This document shows, piece by piece, positions 1-6,741 of a stretch of 64,000 nucleotides of DNA. The first letter of the stretch is position 1; each line of letters starts with the position of its first letter. The position numbers and the translations under genes are program-made. The notes below the pieces were generated by a model. That model did not search any database, was not told where the DNA came from, and worked only from the letters and a program-made list of their open reading frames with translations. Location of the stretch: positions 1 through 64,000 of the forward strand of contig CACZSI010000097.1 of the NCBI GenBank assembly GCA_902783775.1, given 5' to 3'. This DNA is from an uncultured Lachnospiraceae bacterium (GTDB taxonomy: Bacteria > Bacillota > Clostridia > Lachnospirales > Lachnospiraceae).

Positions 1-913
1 CACCTAATTCGCCGTATAAAGCTTTATTAATATCTTTTTGTGAATGCTGAATTCTAACCCCCACTGCAAAAGGCTTAGATTCCATTTCTATATTCTTATC
101 ATTTAACATTATAAAAGTGTCTCTGGCGCTGTGACCAATAGCTAATATACAGGCCTGACACTTAATTTCCTTACCATTTTCTAATTTGATAGCCTTAAGC
201 TTATCATCTTCTATAATTAAATCTGTTAGCGCAGTATCAAAGAAAAATTCTCCGCCTAATTTTTCTATCTCCACTCTCATATTTCTAACCACATCCACTA
301 GCACGTCGGTTCCAATATGAGGTTTTGACTCATATAATATATTAGGATTAGCACCAAATTTAACAAAGGATTCTAGAACATATTTAATTCTTCCGGTTTT
401 ATCTTTAATGCCGGTATTTAGTTTTCCATCAGAAAAGGTTCCGGCACCTCCCTCACCAAATTGGACATTGGATTTAGTATTTAACTTATTTTCATTAAAT
501 AATTCTTCCACCAGCTTAGTTCTTTTTTCAACCTTTGATCCACGCTCTATAATAATTGGCTTATATCCGTTAAGAGCTAAAAGATATGCGCTAAACATTC
601 CGCATGGGCCAAATCCCACAACTACCGGTCTGTTTTCTAATGATTTTAGCCCTGTAACCTGGTAGTTATACTTAATTTCCTTATCTGATACCACCACATC
701 TTTTCTTTTTTTATTATAATTTTTAACAGTAAATTCAATAGAATAGACATGTTTTATATCTGACTTTTTTCTAGCATCAATAGAATGCTTTATTATATTA
801 GTTTTAATAATCTCGCTATCCTTAATGCCTGAAATCTTTTTAGCTTTATTAATAGCATAATCCTGGTTATATTCAATTGGAATTTTTATATTATTAACCT
901 TAACAAATTTCAT
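1..913 (-). CDS. FAD-dependent dehydrogenase (COG2509 type), C-terminus cut by window edge
   Basis: This reading frame starts with ATG at 911-913 and runs off the left edge, giving about 304 residues without a stop. Around residue 97 there is a dinucleotide-binding motif VVVGFGPCGMF, followed by an acidic strand end (IIIER). It also has the QFGEGGAGTFSDGKL stretch typical of the COG2509 'uncharacterised FAD-dependent dehydrogenase' family, whose members carry a short N-terminal extra domain before the Rossmann fold, as here. The substrate is unknown. The start lies 8 bases after the stop of the flavoprotein at 922-2070, so the two are probably co-transcribed. The C-terminal part of the protein lies outside the window. 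Confidence 0.85.
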   Translation of the reverse strand, partial: MKFVKVNNIKIPIEYNQDYAINKAKKISGIKDSEIIKTNIIKHSIDARKKSDIKHVYSIEFTVKNYNKKRKDVVVSDKEIKYNYQVTGLKSLENRPVVVGFGPCGMFSAYLLALNGYKPIIIERGSKVEKRTKLVEELFNENKLNTKSNVQFGEGGAGTFSDGKLNTGIKDKTGRIKYVLESFVKFGANPNILYESKPHIGTDVLVDVVRNMRVEIEKLGGEFFFDTALTDLIIEDDKLKAIKLENGKEIKCQACILAIGHSARDTFIMLNDKNIEMESKPFAVGVRIQHSQKDINKALYGELG

Positions 914-921
914 ATTTACAC

Positions 922-2070
922 CTAATTATTTCCTGCTATAAATCCGCTACTCCAAGCAAACTGAAGGTTATAACCTCCGCAATATCCATCTACATCTATT
1001 ATTTCACCGCAAAAATATAAACCTGGCACAATTTTTGATTCCATAGTTTTAGGGTTGATTTCATCTGTTTTAACGCCACCCTTAGTAACCTGTGCCACAT
1101 CAAATTTTCTAGTCTTTAAACAAACTACTTTATAGTTAGAAAGTTCTTCATATATATTTAAAAGAATATTTTTATCAATAATATCATCTGCTTTTAAATT
1201 TAATTTTTTTAAGAAAGTAGCAGCTAACTTATCATTAAATAAAGCATTTAATAATAAGCCATATGTACCTTCTTTCATATTCTCACAAAACTTAAAAAAG
1301 TTATCCTTAGAGATCTCGTCCATAAAATCAATAACTATCTTAGTTTCTTTATCAATTAAATGACTTATATTAAAAACACAAATCCCGGATATTCCATAAT
1401 TAGTAATCTGTAACTGCCCCCTTAGGGATTTATCTTTAAGTTTTAATGCCACATTACATCTAACACCTGCAGCAGACTTAAACAAAATATCGTCATTGCA
1501 GATAAGAGAAACCAGGCTTGGCTTTTGTTCTATAATTTTATGGCCTAATTTTTCTATTAATGGATTAATGCTTCCATCGCTTCCTGTACTCTCATAGGAT
1601 TTTCCACCTGTGGCAATAATCAACTTATCACACATAAGTTCAATTCCCACATCTACTATAAATTTATCATCTATCTTTTTAATAGATTTAATATCATTGT
1701 TTGTCTTAACTTTCACTTTATAGTTTAACAAAGCATTTTTAAGGGCCTTAACTACAGTCTGCGCCTGATTACTTCTAGGATAGATATAACCATTTTCATT
1801 TATTGTATAAACGCCAATTGATTCAAAAAACTTTAGAGTGTCCTCTATAGAAAATGAATTTAAAACCTCATTTATAAAATCTCTATCCCCATAAAAATAA
1901 TCTGTGGACATATCAGTATTAGTGAGATTACATCTGCCATTGCCTGTGATAGCAAGTTTATTTCCTACAGTTTTAGTATGCTCAATTAATGTTACTTTGT
2001 TATTTAATCTAGCAGCACTTATTGCTGCCATCATACCGGAAGCGCCGGCTCCGATAACAATAATATCCAT
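922..2070 (-). CDS. BaiN/HI0933-family NAD(P)/FAD-dependent flavoprotein (copy 1)
   Basis: 382 residues. The N-terminus has a classic FAD-binding GAGASGMMAA motif at residues 7-16, then the family motif GNKLAITGNGRCNLTN (about 36-51), and a C-terminal GYCGGYNLQFAWSSG FAD-contacting stretch. This is the HI0933/YhiN/BaiN family. Some members are linked to bile-acid 7-dehydroxylation, but most, including this one, have no proven substrate. A paralogue lies at 47365-48591, sharing the same motifs but clearly divergent. It sits between the flippase remnant (9 bases upstream) and the COG2509 dehydrogenase (8 bases downstream), so a shared transcript is likely. Family assignment is secure; function is not. 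Confidence 0.9.
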   Translation of the reverse strand: MDIIVIGAGASGMMAAISAARLNNKVTLIEHTKTVGNKLAITGNGRCNLTNTDMSTDYFYGDRDFINEVLNSFSIEDTLKFFESIGVYTINENGYIYPRSNQAQTVVKALKNALLNYKVKVKTNNDIKSIKKIDDKFIVDVGIELMCDKLIIATGGKSYESTGSDGSINPLIEKLGHKIIEQKPSLVSLICNDDILFKSAAGVRCNVALKLKDKSLRGQLQITNYGISGICVFNISHLIDKETKIVIDFMDEISKDNFFKFCENMKEGTYGLLLNALFNDKLAATFLKKLNLKADDIIDKNILLNIYEELSNYKVVCLKTRKFDVAQVTKGGVKTDEINPKTMESKIVPGLYFCGEIIDVDGYCGGYNLQFAWSSGFIAGNN

Positions 2071-2079
2071 ATAGTTCTC

Positions 2080-2349
2080 CTATTTAACTAGATGAGCCTT
2101 TTTAAGAACAGATAAAATCATAGCTCCCTTTGGAAGAGCTAAAACTTCATCCTCACTTAAAATAAACATAAATAATATTAGTCCATACACAATAACAGCA
2201 ATAATAACAGCCGGTATTATGCTAATCATCATTGAAGCTGTAAATTTATAAAAAGCCATATATGTAAGCTTAGTTAATATTGCCATAAGGGCTGAACCTA
2301 TAAATGGCTTTACATAAATATCTAAAATATTTTGCTTATATCCTGTATA
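2080..2349 (-). pseudogene. C-terminal part of the SpoVB/MurJ-like flippase, behind an in-frame TAA
   Basis: Reading on from the TAA at 2350-2352 in the same frame gives YTGYKQNILDIYVKPFIGSA and then LMAILTKLTYM and two further hydrophobic segments, with no stop until 2080. This is the expected last pair of membrane helices of a flippase of about 550 residues. The first ATG downstream of the stop is 21 codons on (2284-2286) and has no good Shine-Dalgarno sequence, so independent translation is doubtful. It is best read as the severed C-terminus of the gene at 2350-3732, through mutation, sequencing error or stop read-through. Confidence 0.75.
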
Positions 2350-3732
2350 TTATTTAATTGAATAATTATTTAAAATACACACCATAAGAGCAAAGGTGAA
2401 ATCACCTATTACCACTGAATATATTCCTAACTTAAACACCTTAAGCATTACCACAATAAATATAAGATGAGCTATAAGTGAAATAGCTGAATTCTTAATT
2501 GGAATGCTTAATTTATCAATACCCTGCAATATAGCATTTGAGATAGTTGATAATGAGAAAAATACTACAGTAAATGTGGACATAAGCATCATTGTGGCCA
2601 TAGTGTTATTTCTAAAGCTAAATAAAATATCACAAAACTGCGCTCCTAGAGCTGTAAGTCCCATTCCACAAGGCATTGCAATAATCATAGAAAACTTAAG
2701 AGCAGCATCAATCTTTTTATTAATATCCTCTTTAGTTCCCTTAATATATGTTCTAACTACAGATGGCACCATTGCAGCAGATAATGCTGATGCTATGGCA
2801 ATTGGCATTGTAGTTAAAACCTTATATCCACTGCTATATAAAGCATACAATGCGGATCTTTGAACTGAAGTCCCGCCATTTAAATTCTGAAAAATCGGAT
2901 TATCTAAAATATTACTAATATTATAAATAGCTGTACTCATAATAACTGGAGTTATTGTAAATAATATAGTTTTTCCGATAGTTTTATATGGCTGCAGTTC
3001 TTCATTTTCAGCCTCAATTGGCAATAGATTTCTCTTTTTATAAATGTGCATAAACACAAATAATACAACTAAAGCACCCATGGCACCAAAAAGTGTTCCC
3101 AGTGTACTTCCACTAGCGCCAAATGTACCAACTGTTGAAATATAGCTTTCTGATGAATGATTTAAGTTTTTTATAGCTTTTACACCCTTAACTATAACAA
3201 TCAATTCATACGCACATACAACTGATACTATGGCATTTACAATCTGCTCAATAACCTGGGAGATTGATGTTGGTACCATATCTCCCATTCCCTGGAAAAA
3301 TCCTCTGAAGGCACCTAATACACAAACCACTAAAATAGTTGGAGCTAAAATCATTAAAAGAGGGCTAAGCTGTGGCAAATCATAAAATTTATTAGATATA
3401 TAATCTGCAAATATCATAGCTACGCCGCCAAAAATCACTCCCACTATAAGGGAATAATAGATAGCTCCCTTAAAAATTCTTTTAGTGTTGGCATATTTTT
3501 TAGATGCAATATTTTCAGATACAATCTTTGATACCGCTATTGGCAAACTCTGAGATGACAATAACAGTAATAAATTATAAATCTCGAAAGCTGAGGCATA
3601 AAAGCCCATTCCTACGTCCCCTACGATTTTAGTTAGGGGAACTCTGTATAGTAAACCTATAACTCTTACAAGTATTCCTGCAAAAGCTAAGATACTTCCC
3701 TGTACAATAAAACTTTTGTTTTTTTTACTCAT
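2350..3732 (-). CDS. SpoVB/MurJ-like polysaccharide or lipid II flippase, truncated at an in-frame stop
   Basis: 460 residues of polytopic membrane protein. It opens with GSILAFAGILVRVIGLLYR and an amphipathic PLTKIVGD segment typical of the SpoVB branch of the MATE/MOP flippase superfamily, which moves lipid-linked sugar precursors across the membrane. About twelve hydrophobic segments are visible; family members have fourteen and are about 530-550 residues long. The frame ends at TAA 2350-2352, but the same frame continues with recognisable SpoVB C-terminal sequence to 2080, so the protein lacks its last two helices. Downstream of the DUF3048 gene by 15 bases. Sporulation role versus general cell-wall role cannot be decided here. 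Confidence 0.85.
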   Translation of the reverse strand: MSKKNKSFIVQGSILAFAGILVRVIGLLYRVPLTKIVGDVGMGFYASAFEIYNLLLLLSSQSLPIAVSKIVSENIASKKYANTKRIFKGAIYYSLIVGVIFGGVAMIFADYISNKFYDLPQLSPLLMILAPTILVVCVLGAFRGFFQGMGDMVPTSISQVIEQIVNAIVSVVCAYELIVIVKGVKAIKNLNHSSESYISTVGTFGASGSTLGTLFGAMGALVVLFVFMHIYKKRNLLPIEAENEELQPYKTIGKTILFTITPVIMSTAIYNISNILDNPIFQNLNGGTSVQRSALYALYSSGYKVLTTMPIAIASALSAAMVPSVVRTYIKGTKEDINKKIDAALKFSMIIAMPCGMGLTALGAQFCDILFSFRNNTMATMMLMSTFTVVFFSLSTISNAILQGIDKLSIPIKNSAISLIAHLIFIVVMLKVFKLGIYSVVIGDFTFALMVCILNNYSIK

Positions 3733-3747
3733 TATTATGTCCTAACC

Positions 3748-4818
3748 TTATTTAATCTTTACGCCATTAAACATAGATTTCTGTACGATATTAATCATAG
3801 TCTTTCCAGTATTAACTAAAATTTCATTTCCATTCTTATCTAAGAAAGTAGTCTTTCCTAAATCATCATCCTTTTTCCATGTTATCTTTTCAGCCTTACC
3901 GTTAGTGATATAATATCCCTTTCCTGAACCTGTTAATTTTAGCTTTAAGCTCTTCTTATCAGGGAACATCTTATAATCAACTGCCTGAATAATAATATTC
4001 TTAAATGTAAGCTGTTTTTTATTAGTAGCATCTATGTGCTTTTGACCAAACTGATATCTTTTATATACCTTATTCTTTTTATCATACTTATAGTATGATG
4101 CATTGTGAGAATAGCCCATTGAAACAGTCTTAGCCTTCTTAACCTTACCAACTAAATTAGCCTTAGACTTAAATGGAACAAACTTTAATGTACCATTATA
4201 TTTCTTATGAACACTTCTGCGCTTTAATTTCTTAATTGCACTATTCATATTCTTTCCTGAAATATAGCAATTATGAGGGGCTGGCTTATCGCTAGTTCTG
4301 TAAAAACTATCCCCTGCTGTAAATGAGTTTACTGTGTCAATCTTTCCACTCTTTAAAAACTTTAATGCATATTTAGACTGGCCAAAATGGCTATAAATGG
4401 CATCCCACTCTAGAGCAAATCTAGTATAGTAAATTCTACAGCTTCTAATTGAACCAATTCTTTTTAGGTTATCATAATCATCCATAATAGCCATTAAACG
4501 AGTAATTCCTCCCTCAACCGGAGCCTCGTACATAACTTCTGCCTTACTGATTCCATACTGTGGAATAGCATCCTTAATATTGTTTATCATAATTGCCACA
4601 GGTCTCTTTTTCTTTCTCTTCTTAGAAATCATCTCACCTGTTAAATAACTTTGAACTTTTCCAGCATATGGATCCTTAGTAGTAACTTCCACAGTTGTTG
4701 TCTCCACCACCTTTTTCTTTGCCGGCTGCTTTTTAGGCTTAAGTACAAAATATGCTCCAACACCTACTAGAGCAGTAATAACAACTGCCACAATTCCTGT
4801 AATAACTTTTTTATTCAT
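3748..4818 (-). CDS. DUF3048 domain protein (YerB-like), membrane-anchored
   Basis: 356 residues from the ATG at 4816-4818, chosen because GGAGG lies 5 bases upstream (4824-4828). An earlier ATG at 4828-4830 overlaps the ybeY stop and lacks a ribosome-binding site. A single hydrophobic segment (about residues 6-24) is followed by a Lys/Thr-rich linker and then the two-part DUF3048 domain, with the signatures RPVAIMINNI and IGSIRSCRIYY. Known relatives are the YerB lipoproteins of Bacillus, but no lipobox cysteine is visible here, so it should be an N-terminally anchored extracytoplasmic protein. Molecular function is unknown. The gene starts 12 bases after ybeY. Confidence 0.85.
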   Translation of the reverse strand: MNKKVITGIVAVVITALVGVGAYFVLKPKKQPAKKKVVETTTVEVTTKDPYAGKVQSYLTGEMISKKRKKKRPVAIMINNIKDAIPQYGISKAEVMYEAPVEGGITRLMAIMDDYDNLKRIGSIRSCRIYYTRFALEWDAIYSHFGQSKYALKFLKSGKIDTVNSFTAGDSFYRTSDKPAPHNCYISGKNMNSAIKKLKRRSVHKKYNGTLKFVPFKSKANLVGKVKKAKTVSMGYSHNASYYKYDKKNKVYKRYQFGQKHIDATNKKQLTFKNIIIQAVDYKMFPDKKSLKLKLTGSGKGYYITNGKAEKITWKKDDDLGKTTFLDKNGNEILVNTGKTMINIVQKSMFNGVKIK

Positions 4819-4829
4819 CCTTACCTCCA

Positions 4830-5321
4830 TTAACAATCTCTGGTATATCCTTTTAATTCTAGGATTTCTTTCTGCTTAGCTTCCATCTCAATTCTTTCAT
4901 CATCCTTAATATGGTCATAGCCAAATAAGTGAAGCATGCTATGAGCAATTAAAAATGCGAACTCTCTCTTTTTAGAATGACCATATTCCTGGGCCTGACT
5001 TACCACTCTGTCATAGGAAATCACAATATCACCTAGCACCAATTCACCTGACTCAGGATTAAAATTCATCTCATCATCCTTGTCGCTAAAATCTCCTGGC
5101 TTAACATAGTCTAGCATAGGAAATGAAAGCACATCTGTAGGTGAATCTATATTTCGATTTTCATTGTTAATTCCTTTAATGGTTTCATTGTCAACAATGG
5201 TTAAATTAACCTCGCATTCATATGGACACATAACATACTCTATAGCTGCATTTATTATATCCTCAGCTATTTTTTGGTATTCAATATCTACATTGCCATA
5301 TTCATTTTCAATATATATCAT
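4830..5321 (-). CDS. ybeY: Endoribonuclease YbeY (rRNA maturation)
   Basis: 163 residues, the usual length. The zinc-binding signature HSMLHLFGYDH (HxxxHxxxxxH) sits near residues 126-136, and the upstream motif SPTDVLSFP is also diagnostic. YbeY is a metal-dependent RNase needed for 16S rRNA 3'-end processing and ribosome quality control. Its start codon overlaps the stop codon of phoH (position 5321 is shared), the phoH-ybeY pairing being one of the best conserved in bacteria, which implies translational coupling. The protein is cytosolic. Identification is secure. Confidence 0.96.
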   Translation of the reverse strand: MIYIENEYGNVDIEYQKIAEDIINAAIEYVMCPYECEVNLTIVDNETIKGINNENRNIDSPTDVLSFPMLDYVKPGDFSDKDDEMNFNPESGELVLGDIVISYDRVVSQAQEYGHSKKREFAFLIAHSMLHLFGYDHIKDDERIEMEAKQKEILELKGYTRDC

Positions 5322-6316
5322 TATTTTTTGCCTCTTTTACCATCTTTTGATTTTAACTTATTTTTTTCGTCATATTCCTCATAAGCTTTAACAATCTTTT
5401 GAACTAATGGATGTCTTACAACGTCCTTATTGTCTAAATAAATAAAACTTATATCATCCACATCTTTTAAAACTTTTATGGCCACATCTAGCCCTGAAGT
5501 TACATCCCTAGGTAAATCCTTCTGAGTTCTATCTCCTGTTACAATAACCTTAGAGCCAAATCCTATTCTAGTTAAGAACATCTTCATCTGAGCCGGTGTA
5601 GTATTCTGGGCCTCATCTAAAATAATAAAAGCGTTATCCAATGTTCTACCACGCATATATGCTAGTGGAGCCACCTCAATAATTCCCTTTTCAGAATTAG
5701 TCATAAAACTCTCAGCACCCATTATCTGATAAAGAGCATCATACAATGGTCTTAAATAAGGATCAACCTTACTCTGTAAATCACCAGGTAAAAATCCCAG
5801 ATTTTCTCCTGCCTCAATAGCAGGTCTAGTTAAAATAATTTTATTGACCTCATTATTTCTTAAAGCTGTTATGGCCATAGCCATAGCTAAATAAGTCTTT
5901 CCTGTTCCGGCCGGTCCTATACCAAAAACAATCATTTTATCTCTGATATTATCCACATAGCTTTTCTGGCCCAATGTCTTAGGCTTAACAGGCTTTCCGT
6001 TTATAGTTCGACAGATTATCTCCCTGTCTAATTCCACTATCACCTCCTCCTTATCCTCCATGGATAAGGCAATAGCGTAATCCACCTTCTGCTCTGTTAT
6101 CTCCTCGCCATTTTTAGCACTCTCAATTAATTTAGCGATAATATTCTTTGCTCTTCTGGCAGCAGAATCATTTCCTATAATCTTAAGAGAAGAGTCGCGG
6201 GAAATAATTGTAACATGCAATGTCTTTTCGATTTTCTTTATATTAGAGTCTAAATGTCCCGCCACAATTTTTTCGTAATCCGCAGGCACATCCATCAATG
6301 TTTCAATAACACTCAT
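5321..6316 (-). CDS. phoH: PhoH-family ATPase
   Basis: 331 residues. The N-terminal 100 residues resemble a KH-like RNA-binding region. The PhoH ATPase domain follows, with Walker A GPAGTGKTYLA near residue 134 and the Walker B-like FIILDEAQNTT, then a sensor GDRTQKDLP. PhoH proteins are cytosolic nucleotide-binding proteins implicated in RNA metabolism, often together with YbeY, which directly follows with a 1-base overlap. The start codon is preceded by GAAAGG at a rather long spacing, a weak ribosome-binding site. A rpsU terminator lies about 85 bases upstream, so the phoH operon probably begins in 6320-6400. Confidence 0.95.
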   Translation of the reverse strand: MSVIETLMDVPADYEKIVAGHLDSNIKKIEKTLHVTIISRDSSLKIIGNDSAARRAKNIIAKLIESAKNGEEITEQKVDYAIALSMEDKEEVIVELDREIICRTINGKPVKPKTLGQKSYVDNIRDKMIVFGIGPAGTGKTYLAMAMAITALRNNEVNKIILTRPAIEAGENLGFLPGDLQSKVDPYLRPLYDALYQIMGAESFMTNSEKGIIEVAPLAYMRGRTLDNAFIILDEAQNTTPAQMKMFLTRIGFGSKVIVTGDRTQKDLPRDVTSGLDVAIKVLKDVDDISFIYLDNKDVVRHPLVQKIVKAYEEYDEKNKLKSKDGKRGKK

Positions 6317-6401
6317 ACGTCTTAACCTTTCGACTTTTTTTAATATGCAAACATTATTATTTTACCATTTTTCAAGGCTATTTAATAGTCTTTTAAGCAA
6401 T

Positions 6402-6433
6402 AAAAAACCAGAACTAAAATAGTCCTGGTTTTT
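6402..6433 (-). terminator. Intrinsic terminator of rpsU
   Basis: Read on the minus strand, AAAAACCAGGACT and AGTTCTGGTTTTT form a 13-bp stem around a 5-base loop, ending in a T-run. One base pair is G-U on this strand and an A/C mismatch on the other, which fits transcription from the rpsU side. It lies just after the rpsU stop. Confidence 0.85.
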
Positions 6434-6440
6434 ATCTTAA

Positions 6441-6617
6441 TTAATTATATTTGCGCTTTCTAGCAGCTTCAGATTTTTTCTTACGCTTTACGCTAGGCTT
6501 CTCATAGTGTTCTCTTTTACGAATCTCCTGCTGGATTCCAGCCTTAGCGCAGTTTCTCTTAAATCTACGTAATGCGCTATCGATTGACTCGTTTTCTTTT
6601 ACTATAACGCTTGACAT
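6441..6617 (-). CDS. rpsU: 30S ribosomal protein S21
   Basis: 58 residues beginning [20 protein letters not shown] and ending in a very basic tail [13 protein letters not shown], the normal S21 pattern. The start at 6617 was chosen because GGGAGGGAAG lies just upstream and S21 proteins begin at this methionine; the frame is open for 20 more codons upstream but these are not S21-like. S21 binds the 3' domain of 16S rRNA at the platform and helps initiation. It is a monocistronic unit: a strong promoter at 6683-6710, a palindrome in its leader, and a terminator at 6402-6433. Confidence 0.95.
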   Translation of the reverse strand: MSSVIVKENESIDSALRRFKRNCAKAGIQQEIRKREHYEKPSVKRKKKSEAARKRKYN

Positions 6618-6660
6618 TCTACTTCCCTCCCTCCAGTTATAAATTCCTAAACTGTAGGTA

Positions 6661-6678
6661 TTTGTGTTAAAACACAAA
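6661..6678. repeat. Perfect 18-base palindrome in the rpsU leader
   Basis: TTTGTGTT-AA-AACACAAA, two 8-base arms around AA. It begins 5 bases downstream of the rpsU -10 box, so it covers the expected transcription start. It could be an operator or a 5'-end hairpin. No ORF explains it. Confidence 0.6.
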
Positions 6679-6682
6679 ACTA

Positions 6683-6710
6683 ATTATATCATAAATTTGT
6701 TTTTCGTCAA
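6683..6710 (-). promoter_or_regulatory. Sigma-A-type promoter of rpsU
   Basis: On the minus strand TTGACG (6705-6710), 16-base spacer, TATAAT (6683-6688). The start would fall near 6676, giving a leader of about 60 bases. Confidence 0.8.
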
Positions 6711-6741
6711 TACACTTAACATATTTTGATAGATAAATTCC

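Noticed and set aside
408..665. Open frame on the plus strand inside the FAD dehydrogenase
   Set aside because: The minus-strand frame across 1-913 matches a known family throughout; the plus frame has low-complexity antisense sequence and no ribosome-binding site. Other short plus-strand frames inside genes were dropped for the same reason.
6661..6678. Rex operator
   Set aside because: The arms resemble TTGTG/CACAA, but the spacing is two bases shorter than the Rex sites I know. Kept only as an unassigned palindrome.
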